Assembly: GCA_030596265.1 (NCBI GenBank)
Contig: JAUVKM010000038.1
Span: 1-11,083 of the forward strand
Direction: 5' to 3'
DNA: 11,083 nt
Origin: Candidatus Cloacimonadota bacterium
GTDB lineage: Bacteria; Cloacimonadota; Cloacimonadia; Cloacimonadales; TCS61
Part shown: positions 1 through 5,984 of the stretch, in pieces
How positions within the stretch are numbered: the first letter of the stretch is position 1
Layout: each line of letters begins with the position of its first letter
Made by a program: the position numbers and the translations under genes
Notes under the pieces: generated by a model
What the model saw: only the letters and a program-made list of their open reading frames with translations
The model's database searches: none
Told to the model about the DNA's origin: nothing

Positions 1-1
1 T

Positions 2-1264
2 GAAGAGGAAGAAAGGAAGAAAACCGGAATTTCCTCATTAAAGGTTAATTATAACCGTGTTTTCGGGTACTATATAGAAGTTACTGCAAGACACAAAGAT
101 AAAATACCTGAACACTATATTAGAAAACAAACATTAGTAAACTCAGAACGTTATATTAGTCCGCAATTAAAGGAATTTGAAGCAAAGGTATTGGGAGCAG
201 AGGAGAGAATAAAAAATCTGGAATATGAGATTTTCATTGATATCAGAGAAAAGCTGTACAAAGAGATCGAACCGATACAGCAATATGTAGAAGTTGTTGC
301 CATTATTGATGTCTTAACCAATCTTGCTCAACTTGCTTATAAAAATAATTATGTAAAACCCAAATTTAATGATGAGGATTATATTGATATCAAGCAAAGT
401 CGCCATCCTGTTATCGAAAAAATATTGAAAGATGAAGAATTTATTCCGAACGATATTAATATGAATAATAAAGATAATCAGATCTCTTTGATAACAGGTC
501 CTAATATGGCAGGTAAATCTACATATCTCCGTCAGGTCGGGTTATTAGCAATTATGGCACAAATGGGAAGTTTCATCCCTGTTGCAAGTGCTGATATGCC
601 GATCTTTGATAAAGTTTTTACTCGAGTAGGAGCTTCTGATAATCTGGCAATGGGGCAAAGTACATTTCTGGTGGAAATGATAGAAGCAGCAAATATCCTC
701 AATTCTGCAACTCCAAAATCATTGATCTTGCTTGATGAGATTGGTCGTGGGACCAGTACATTTGATGGGTTGAGCCTTGCCTGGTCAATTGTTGAATATA
801 TTCACAATAATCCCAAAATATCTGCAAAAACTCTTTTTGCAACTCATTATCATGAGCTAACAGAGCTGGAGAATATTCTTCCGAGAGTTAAGAATTTCAA
901 CATTGTTGTAAAAGAATGGAATGATAAGATCATATTCTTAAGAAAGATCGAGCGTGGATCAGCTGATCAGAGTTATGGTATTCAGGTAGCACGTTTGGCA
1001 GGAGTACCGAAGAAGGTGATTACAAGAGCAAAACAGATTTTGCATAATCTTGAAGAACATGAAATCAGTCCTCAAGGACTTTCTTCCACTGCGAAAAAGC
1101 AGCTTTCCAATTATCACACTAACCAATTAGATATTTTTGATGCGATCATTGAAAAATCCGAAGAGAAGAATGAAATTTTGGAAACTATTAAAAATTTAGA
1201 TGTAAATAAACTCACCCCGTTAGAAGCGATCAATAAGCTTTCTGAATTAAAAGATAAATTGTAA
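2..1264 (+). CDS. mutS: DNA mismatch repair ATPase MutS, C-terminal part (5' end outside window)
   Basis: This is the mismatch-recognition ATPase of the MutS/MutL repair pathway, acting in the cytoplasm on newly replicated DNA. The frame is open from base 2, so 420 residues are visible, about half of a usual MutS of roughly 850-900 residues. The N-terminal mismatch-reading domain lies off the window. The first visible residues belong to the lever/clamp region (TGISSLKVNYN, then YIRKQTL and ERYI). The ATPase domain follows: Walker A GPNMAGKST at fragment residues 166-174 (bases 497-523), Walker B/signature LLDEIGRGTSTFDG with the Asp at fragment residue 245, and the ATHYHEL His motif near base 840. 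The C-terminus LTPLEAINKLSELK is typical of MutS1, not MutS2, which would carry a Smr domain. An internal ATG at 191 is not the true start because MutS homology continues upstream of it. DUF523 follows after 13 bases. Confidence 0.97.
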   Translation, partial: EEEERKKTGISSLKVNYNRVFGYYIEVTARHKDKIPEHYIRKQTLVNSERYISPQLKEFEAKVLGAEERIKNLEYEIFIDIREKLYKEIEPIQQYVEVVAIIDVLTNLAQLAYKNNYVKPKFNDEDYIDIKQSRHPVIEKILKDEEFIPNDINMNNKDNQISLITGPNMAGKSTYLRQVGLLAIMAQMGSFIPVASADMPIFDKVFTRVGASDNLAMGQSTFLVEMIEAANILNSATPKSLILLDEIGRGTSTFDGLSLAWSIVEYIHNNPKISAKTLFATHYHELTELENILPRVKNFNIVVKEWNDKIIFLRKIERGSADQSYGIQVARLAGVPKKVITRAKQILHNLEEHEISPQGLSSTAKKQLSNYHTNQLDIFDAIIEKSEEKNEILETIKNLDVNKLTPLEAINKLSELKDKL

Positions 1265-1277
1265 ACTGGAGATCAGA

Positions 1278-1691
1278 ATGATTATCGTGAGTGCTTGTCT
1301 GGCAGGTGTTAAATGTCGTTATGATGGGAAGGATAATGCAAATCATAAAGTAATGAAGATGGTGAAAGGGGGTATTGCTATTCCTGTTTGTCCTGAACAG
1401 TTAGGTGGTTTAGAAACTCCACGAATTCCGGCTGAGATCTGTGAGGATAAAGTTTTAAATAAAAAAGGTGAAAATGTTACATCACAGTTTAAGAAAGGTG
1501 CTAAAGAAACTTTACGTATAGCTGAATTAACAAACTGTCATAAAGCAATTTTAAAACAGAATTCTCCCTCTTGTGGTTACGGTAAGATCTATGATGGAAC
1601 TCATACTGGTAAAATTATAGTAGGAATGGGCTTAACTGCAAAGTTATTGTCCCAAAAGGGAATTATCATACTTACAGAAGAAGATTTATAA
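1278..1691 (+). CDS. DUF523 family protein (YbbK-like), 137 aa
   Basis: This is a complete small cytoplasmic protein of the DUF523 family, whose biochemical role is not established. Family hallmarks are present: the N-terminal SACLAGVKCRYDG with Cys7 and Cys13, PVCPEQLGGL with Cys38, TPRIPAE, VT..FKKGAKETL, and the SPSCGYGKIYDGTHTGK block with Cys99. The conserved cysteines suggest metal or Fe-S binding, but that is inference. Length is normal for the single-domain form, without the C-terminal DUF1722 fusion seen in some homologs. The start is supported by GGAG at 1268-1271, six bases before the ATG. It lies 13 bases after mutS and is probably co-transcribed with it. It converges on the leftward HU operon, with a hairpin between. 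Confidence 0.9.
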   Translation: MIIVSACLAGVKCRYDGKDNANHKVMKMVKGGIAIPVCPEQLGGLETPRIPAEICEDKVLNKKGENVTSQFKKGAKETLRIAELTNCHKAILKQNSPSCGYGKIYDGTHTGKIIVGMGLTAKLLSQKGIIILTEEDL

Positions 1692-1701
1692 AATAATAAA
1701 A

Positions 1702-1730
1702 AAGCCAAGTTTGATTTCTCAACTTGGCTT
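1702..1730 (-). terminator. Intrinsic terminator for the leftward HU operon, probably also helping end DUF523 transcription
   Basis: A perfect 10-bp inverted repeat, AAGCCAAGTT (1702-1711) and AACTTGGCTT (1721-1730), encloses a 9-base loop. On the minus strand the stem is followed at once by a run of about six T and further T/A-rich sequence (the A-rich tract 1691-1701 on the plus strand), the classic Rho-independent form. On the plus strand the downstream tract (ATCTATCT) is poor in T, so termination in that direction would be weaker. The hairpin sits in the convergent gap between DUF523 and the small basic protein gene. Confidence 0.85.
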
Positions 1731-1756
1731 ATCTATCTAGAATTTACGAAAATTAT

Positions 1757-1852
1757 TTATTTACCTTTTTTCTTATGTCTATTCTTACGAAGTCTTTTCT
1801 TACGTTTGTGATTTGCAATTTTGTAACGTTTTCTTTTTTTTCCGCAGGGCAT
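1757..1852 (-). CDS. COX24/AURKAIP1-type small basic protein, bS22/mS38-like ribosomal candidate, 31 aa
   Basis: A 31-residue gene starts at the ATG 1852-1850 and stops with TAA at 1759-1757. The product begins MPCGKKRKRYKIANHKRKK and ends in a Lys/Arg-rich tail (RLRKNRHKKKGK). About two thirds of its residues are Lys, Arg or His. This matches the short proteins annotated in Bacteroidota and relatives as AURKAIP1/COX24-domain proteins. Relatives in that family are the mycobacterial small-subunit protein bS22 and mitochondrial mS38, so a role on the 30S ribosome is likely by homology. A strong GGAGG (minus strand, 1861-1857) lies four bases before the start. It follows the HU gene by 13 bases and precedes the terminator hairpin, so the two form an operon. 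Family assignment is from pattern memory. The alternative is an unrelated nucleic-acid-binding peptide. Confidence 0.8.
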   Translation of the reverse strand: MPCGKKRKRYKIANHKRKKRLRKNRHKKKGK

Positions 1853-1865
1853 TCATCCTCCAAAG

Positions 1866-2162
1866 TTACTTCAATCTGTCTTTGTTAGCTTCATTAACTT
1901 CTTCTTTAAAAGCTCTTGAAAATTTAAATGTAGGAACAATGCGAGCTGGAACTTCTACTTTTTCATCAGTTTTTGGGTTGCGACCAATGCGAGATTTGCG
2001 TTTTTTAAGTTTGAATGTACCAAATCCTCTAATCTCAATATGTTTCCCATCTTTCATTGAATCTTTTACTGAATCTAAAAATGCATCTACTGCAAGTGCT
2101 ACATCTTTACGGATAATTCCAGTCTCTGCTGAAATAACTCTTACTAAATCTGCTTTTGTCAT
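1866..2162 (-). CDS. HU/IHF-family nucleoid DNA-binding protein, 98 aa
   Basis: This is a histone-like architectural protein that binds and bends DNA as a dimer in the nucleoid. The 98-residue length and layout fit the family: an N-terminal helical dimerisation part (MTKADLVRVISAETG..., residues 1-40), IRGFGTF at 44-50, the DNA-gripping arm with GRNPKT at 60-65 including the intercalating Pro63, and a final helix (FSRAFKEEVN). The C-terminus is only a few residues longer than E. coli HU. Sequence alone does not separate HU from IHF. The start is supported by AAGGAG on the minus strand (2177-2172), nine bases before the ATG. It is the first gene of a two-gene leftward unit with the small basic protein, ending at the hairpin 1702-1730. 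No clear promoter match was found in the upstream spacer. Confidence 0.95.
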   Translation of the reverse strand: MTKADLVRVISAETGIIRKDVALAVDAFLDSVKDSMKDGKHIEIRGFGTFKLKKRKSRIGRNPKTDEKVEVPARIVPTFKFSRAFKEEVNEANKDRLK

Positions 2163-2373
2163 AATTTATTACTCCTTATTAATTTACCATCGGTACTCTT
2201 TGTTCAAGAGAGGGTTTTTTCTGTCAAGAACTTTCTATGTAACTTTGTGTATTCAGAGATTTTAGCAAAAATATCTTATTGTGTTGATAATTAGATTTTA
2301 ATTCAAATACTATAATTACCAATCTATTTTTTGCATTGAAAATATCTATAAACAGTACTATTTATGCTCATAA

Positions 2374-2399
2374 TAAACGTTTAATAATAGGCAATTATT
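2374..2399. promoter_or_regulatory. Palindromic cluster, possible operator upstream of the operon
   Basis: TAAACGTTTA (2374-2383) is a perfect 10-bp palindrome. It shares its last base with a second inverted repeat, AATAAT (2383-2388) and ATTATT (2394-2399), which has a five-base loop. Both lie just upstream of the candidate -35 TTGACA at 2402. The position would suit a regulator-binding site. In AT-rich DNA such short palindromes also occur by chance, so this is a weak call. Confidence 0.2.
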
Positions 2400-2401
2400 C
2401 A

Positions 2402-2430
2402 TTGACAGTAAAAAACTCATTATTTATTTG
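2402..2430 (+). promoter_or_regulatory. Candidate promoter for the 2470-10573 operon
   Basis: A perfect -35 hexamer TTGACA (2402-2407) is followed after 17 bases by TATTTG (2425-2430), which matches only the first three -10 positions. The location, about 40-65 bases before the first start codon and in the divergent spacer, is right. The poor -10 makes the call tentative. No better pair is visible close to the first gene. Confidence 0.25.
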
Positions 2431-2469
2431 GATAAACTTAAATAATATTGTAGTAGAGGTAAAAGTAGT

Positions 2470-3501
2470 ATGAAAAAAGTAAAATTTGCTCTTATTGGTT
2501 GTGGTCGGATTTCAGCTAAACATTTTGAAGCAATCGAACGAATTGAAGGTGCAGAAGTTATTGCCTGTGCAGATATTATTAAACAACGAGCTGCAGACTC
2601 TGCAGAAAAATTTAAAATTAAAACTTATTATTCCGATTATAAAAAAATGTTAGATAATGAGAATGTAAATGCTGTAATAATTTGCACTCCAAGTGGTATG
2701 CATTCCCAAATGGGCATTGAAGCGGCAAAAAGAAAGATCAATGTGATTAGTGAAAAGCCAATGGCTATAGATTTAAAATCTGCTGATGCTCTTGTTAAAG
2801 CATGTGATGATAATCAAGTTGAACTTTTTATTGTGAAGCAAAACCGTTTGAATCCATCCATTCAATTACTTAAAAAGGCAATTGATAAAGGAAGATTCGG
2901 AAGATTATTTAGTGCTAATGCAACAGTACGTTGGACTCGTCCTCAAAGTTATTATGATCTTGCAAAATGGCGTGGAACCTGGGAATTTGATGGTGGTGCT
3001 TTCATGAACCAGGCTTCTCATTATTTTGATCTTATTCAATGGCTGATGGGTCCAGTAGAGTCTGTAATGTCATTTACAGCAACCTTGAATCATAACATAG
3101 AAACTGAGGATATGGGAACAGGAATCATTCGTTTTAGAAATGGAGCGATAGGTACAGTAGAAGTTACAATGAATACATTTCCAAAAAACCTTGAAGGATC
3201 TATTACAATAATGGGTGAATACGGTACAGTTAAAATTGGTGGGATTGCTGTAAATCAAATAGATTATTGGGAATTCAAAGATTATGACGATGATGATAAA
3301 TTGATCGAGACTGCTAAAACTGATCCTAAAAGTGTTTATGGTTTTGGGCATTTTGGTTTCTTGCAAAATGTTGTTGATGTCCTCCGAGGAGAGGATACTC
3401 CAAATACTGATGGTAGAAGTGGTAGAAAATCACTAGAATTGATCTTGGCTATGTATCAATCAGCAAAAAATGGGAAGAAAATAGCTCTTCCACTAAGATA
3501 A
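2470..3501 (+). CDS. Gfo/Idh/MocA oxidoreductase, WlbA/WbpB-like UDP-GlcNAc-uronate 3-dehydrogenase candidate, 343 aa
   Basis: This is a cytoplasmic NAD(H)-dependent sugar oxidoreductase. The Rossmann domain opens with FALIGCGRISAKHFEAI (GxGxxS-type loop at residues 10-15). CTPSGMH (72-78), the catalytic-loop EKPMA (Lys96) and VKQNR (122-126) follow, then the C-terminal domain with RPQSYYD, WRGTW, and GGAFMNQASHYFD carrying the conserved His184, and NLEGS. This pattern is that of WlbA/WbpB, which oxidises C3 of UDP-N-acetylglucosaminuronic acid on the way to UDP-diacetamido-uronic acids for surface glycans. Length is normal. The start has AGAGG ten bases upstream. The aminotransferase and acetyltransferase that follow WlbA in known pathways are not in the window, so the exact substrate is inferred. 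It appears to be the first gene of the operon, 16 bases before the polyprenyl synthase gene. Confidence 0.82.
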   Translation: MKKVKFALIGCGRISAKHFEAIERIEGAEVIACADIIKQRAADSAEKFKIKTYYSDYKKMLDNENVNAVIICTPSGMHSQMGIEAAKRKINVISEKPMAIDLKSADALVKACDDNQVELFIVKQNRLNPSIQLLKKAIDKGRFGRLFSANATVRWTRPQSYYDLAKWRGTWEFDGGAFMNQASHYFDLIQWLMGPVESVMSFTATLNHNIETEDMGTGIIRFRNGAIGTVEVTMNTFPKNLEGSITIMGEYGTVKIGGIAVNQIDYWEFKDYDDDDKLIETAKTDPKSVYGFGHFGFLQNVVDVLRGEDTPNTDGRSGRKSLELILAMYQSAKNGKKIALPLR

Positions 3502-3517
3502 TAAAAAGAGGGATAAT

Positions 3518-4405
3518 TTGTTAGTACAAGAATATTTTAAGACACGTTCAAGATTATTAGAGAAAGCACTGGATCAATATTTAGCACCATCTGATAAGTA
3601 TCCTGAACAGCTTCATGAAGCAATGCGATATAGTGTATTCAGTGGTGGTAAACGAATGCGACCTATTTTGTTCTTTGCAACATATGAGATGCTTATCAGG
3701 AGAAAAAACATTAATCGACTGGCAAGATTAATGCCTGTTGCCTGTGCATTGGAACTAGTTCATACAGCCTCACTTATCCATGATGATTTGCCAAGTGTTG
3801 ATAATTCTTCGGAACGCCGTGGTATTCCAAGCTGCCATGAGAAATTTGGAGAAGCAACCGCAATTCTTACCGGAGATGCACTAATCACAAAAGCCATTGA
3901 ACTTCTTACTGAGATTAGTAATAAAAAAGTGGCACTTGATTGTATACACGTTCTTTCTAAAGCGGTTTCCACAAGAGGAATGATCGGCGGTCAGGCAGTT
4001 GATATTTTATCTGCAAAGAAGAAAGTGAATATCAATACACTTCGTTATGTACATCTAAAGAAAACAGGGGCATTACTGCAAGCAGCTATGGAACTTGCAT
4101 GTGTAATTGAAGGAGCAGAAGAAAACCTTACAATAACCCTTAGTAATTTTGCTCTTAACCTTGGTTTAGCTTATCAGATAGTTGATGACATTCTGGATGA
4201 AGTTGGAAGTTTCGAAGTTCTTGGAAAAAATCCTGGCGGAGATTCCAGAAGCCATAAAGCAACTTATCCATCGCTGTTAGGACTCGAAAAATCCAAAATG
4301 AAAGCAGAAAAACTTCTCAGAGATTGCTATAATCTAGTTAAGAACATGAAAGCGAATGACGTTTTATTGGAATTTGTAAATATAGTAAAAGATCGGTTAC
4401 CATAA
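3518..4405 (+). CDS. Short-chain (E)-polyprenyl diphosphate synthase, probable GGPP synthase, 295 aa
   Basis: This enzyme condenses isopentenyl diphosphate with allylic diphosphates to make C15-C20 isoprenoid chains. Motifs in order: GGKRMRP (43-49), first Asp-rich motif DDLPSVD (89-95) followed by RRG (100-102), GGQ..D near residue 150, second Asp-rich motif DDILD (223-227), then GKNPGGDSRSHKATYP. The form of the first motif is bacterial type II FPP/GGPP synthase (IspA/CrtE-like). Residue -5 from that motif is Ala84, where FPP synthases have Tyr or Phe. The open pocket predicts a C20 or longer product, which fits the GGPP-using gene downstream. The start is TTG at 3518, supported by AGAGGG (3507-3512) five bases before it and by normal family N-terminal alignment. 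It sits 16 bases after the dehydrogenase gene and 9 bases before the UbiA gene. Confidence 0.9.
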   Translation: MLVQEYFKTRSRLLEKALDQYLAPSDKYPEQLHEAMRYSVFSGGKRMRPILFFATYEMLIRRKNINRLARLMPVACALELVHTASLIHDDLPSVDNSSERRGIPSCHEKFGEATAILTGDALITKAIELLTEISNKKVALDCIHVLSKAVSTRGMIGGQAVDILSAKKKVNINTLRYVHLKKTGALLQAAMELACVIEGAEENLTITLSNFALNLGLAYQIVDDILDEVGSFEVLGKNPGGDSRSHKATYPSLLGLEKSKMKAEKLLRDCYNLVKNMKANDVLLEFVNIVKDRLP

Positions 4406-4414
4406 AATTCTAAG

Positions 4415-5236
4415 ATGCCTTTTATAAAGATAATTCGCCCCTTTAATTGCCTATTCGTAATTCTCTCAGTTTTTTTTGGAGCGTTATATCAATCATCAAT
4501 TAGTAATATCTATCCAATAATATTTGCAGCACTTTCTGCATCCCTTATTGCTGCAGCCGGTTATGTAATCAATGATTTCTTTGATATTCCAATTGATATT
4601 ATTAATCGACCGGATCGAATATTGCCTTCTGGTAAGATATCTCCAAAAGTAGCTTACCTCTTTTCTATAATGCTTTTCATCTTTGGAATAACTGCAAGTT
4701 ACTTTACTCAGAATTATTATTGTGTGATCATTGCAATTATTAATAGCATTTTGTTATTTAGTTATGCAAAGACATTTAAAATGAGTTTTTTGATTGGGAA
4801 CATCCTTGTTGCCTATACAACCGCAAGTACATTCCTATTTGGTGGATTATGTAATAATAATGTAAAAAATTCTATGATTATTGTTATTTTTGCTTTCTTA
4901 TATACTTTCATAAGGGAAATTGTGAAAGATGGTGAAGATATTGAAGGCGATATTAAATTGGGTGCCAAAACTCTTGCCGTGAAAATAGGTAGAAAAAATA
5001 TCGCAATTATATCCATTTTTCCTGCTTCAGGGATTATTCTCTATTCAATATTTCTATCTATGAATAATATGATTAGTTTGAAAGTTTTTTTAGTTCTAAC
5101 AGTAGGCATTTCTTTACCGCTTACTATTTTAATAATATATATTTTAAGAAAAAGTGAAGTAAAAAGATTTGCAAATGCTTCATCCTTGATGAAGATAAAT
5201 ATGTTAATGTTGTTAATAATTTTATGGGTTGGTTAA
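4415..5236 (+). CDS. UbiA-superfamily prenyltransferase, DGGGP synthase-like, 273 aa
   Basis: This integral membrane enzyme probably attaches a second geranylgeranyl chain to geranylgeranylglyceryl phosphate, forming the second ether bond of an archaeol-type lipid. The first Mg/diphosphate motif is NDFFDIPID (53-61) followed by INRPDRILPSGKIS. The second is REIVKDGEDIEGD (167-179) followed by GAKTLAVKIG. The NRPDR-PSG and REIVKD.ED.EGD forms are those of archaeal DGGGPS, rather than of MenA, UbiA or CyoE. Eight or nine hydrophobic segments cover the rest of the chain, and length is normal. The start ATG has no clear Shine-Dalgarno site and lies 9 bases after the polyprenyl synthase stop, which suggests coupling. 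The gene for GGGPS, which makes its expected substrate, follows at once. Substrate choice is inferred from motifs and context. Confidence 0.87.
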   Translation: MPFIKIIRPFNCLFVILSVFFGALYQSSISNIYPIIFAALSASLIAAAGYVINDFFDIPIDIINRPDRILPSGKISPKVAYLFSIMLFIFGITASYFTQNYYCVIIAIINSILLFSYAKTFKMSFLIGNILVAYTTASTFLFGGLCNNNVKNSMIIVIFAFLYTFIREIVKDGEDIEGDIKLGAKTLAVKIGRKNIAIISIFPASGIILYSIFLSMNNMISLKVFLVLTVGISLPLTILIIYILRKSEVKRFANASSLMKINMLMLLIILWVG

Positions 5237-5237
5237 A

Positions 5238-5984
5238 ATGAAAATTTATAATAAACTATTGGAACTTGCAAAGAAGCGAGCCAATTATTTTTGTCTGTTA
5301 GATCCAGACGAATTAGCGGCTGATAAAGTAAAAGATTTTGCTAAGATGTGTGAAGAAAATGGAGCCGATGGATTACTTGTTGGTGGAAGCATAATGGTAA
5401 ATAATAAATTCCAATCAAATTTAAAACTCATCAAGGAGAGCGTGAATATTCCTGTTTTAATATTTCCCGGAATCTTTGATTTTGTATCTCCTCATGCAGA
5501 CGCTCTGCTTTTGTTAAGCGTGGTTACTAGTCGCAATCCGCAAATGCTTATCGGTGAGCAGGTTCGTGCAGCACCATTAATAAAACATTATGGTTTGGAA
5601 GCCATTGGCACGGCTTATATGATAATTGAATCCGGGAATAGCACTTCAGTTCAGTTTATGAGCGGTAGTTTGCCACTTCCAAGGACAAAGAATGATCTTG
5701 CTGTGGCACATGCGCTGGCAGGGCAGTATCTTGGAATGAAGTTAATCTATATGGATGCTGGAAGCGGAGCAAAATATGCTGCAACCGATGAAATGATTGC
5801 TGCAGTAAGAAAAAATGTTGATCTTCCAATAATTCTTGGTGGTGGGATCAAAACTCCGGAAGTAGCAATGCAAAAAGCAATAGCAGGTGCAGATTTTATT
5901 GTAACTGGTAATGTGCTTGAAAATAATCCTGATCCAAAATTAATCAGAGAATTTGCGGATGCGATCCACAGTATAAAAAGATAA
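5238..5984 (+). CDS. Group II geranylgeranylglyceryl phosphate synthase (GGGPS/PcrB superfamily), 248 aa
   Basis: This TIM-barrel prenyltransferase makes the first ether bond, joining GGPP to sn-glycerol-1-phosphate. Motifs: LLDPDE (20-25), GLLVGGS (45-51), FPGIFDFVSPHADA (76-89), SRNPQMLIGEQVRAAP (98-113), YMDAGSGA (171-178), and the phosphate-binding GGGIKTPEVA (201-210) and ADFIVTGN (218-225). This set is typical of the archaeal/Bacteroidota group II family, not of the short PcrB form of Firmicutes. Asp173 stands where the family normally has Glu, and GTAY (124-127) replaces the usual PTGY. I chose the ATG at 5238, one base after the UbiA stop; a TTG at 5229 in the same frame would overlap UbiA and lacks support. 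The last base of its stop is the first base of the next ATG. Confidence 0.92.
   Translation: MKIYNKLLELAKKRANYFCLLDPDELAADKVKDFAKMCEENGADGLLVGGSIMVNNKFQSNLKLIKESVNIPVLIFPGIFDFVSPHADALLLLSVVTSRNPQMLIGEQVRAAPLIKHYGLEAIGTAYMIIESGNSTSVQFMSGSLPLPRTKNDLAVAHALAGQYLGMKLIYMDAGSGAKYAATDEMIAAVRKNVDLPIILGGGIKTPEVAMQKAIAGADFIVTGNVLENNPDPKLIREFADAIHSIKR

Larger units (their letters stand above)
2163..2469. other. Divergent intergenic spacer between the HU operon and the lipid/sugar operon
   Basis: This 307-base, very AT-rich stretch holds no convincing gene. It must carry the leftward promoter for the HU gene and the rightward promoter for the nine-gene string. Visible elements are the HU ribosome-binding site (2172-2177), a TTGACA box on each strand (minus 2227-2222, plus 2402-2407), a 10-bp palindrome TAAACGTTTA at 2374-2383, and an overlapping inverted repeat AATAAT/ATTATT at 2383-2399. 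The minus-strand TTGACA has no acceptable -10 at normal spacing, so I do not call an HU promoter. Confidence 0.6.

Noticed and set aside
191..1264. Separate gene starting at the ATG at 191
   Set aside because: MutS-type sequence continues unbroken upstream to base 2, so the ATG is internal to a gene cut by the window edge.
2222..2227. Minus-strand TTGACA as HU promoter
   Set aside because: No acceptable -10 hexamer is found at 15-19 bases from it.
1813..2265. Plus-strand open frame of 150 codons across the HU gene
   Set aside because: It lies antisense to the well-supported HU gene, has no family resemblance and no ribosome site. It is a shadow of the coding strand.
4415..5236. UbiA protein as MenA, UbiA (ubiquinone) or heme O synthase
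   Set aside because: The INRPDR-PSG and REIVKD-ED-EGD motifs and the flanking GGGPS gene match DGGGPS better. No quinone or heme genes are near.
5229..5237. TTG start for GGGPS that overlaps the UbiA gene
   Set aside because: It adds only three residues before a good ATG at 5238, and no ribosome site favours it.
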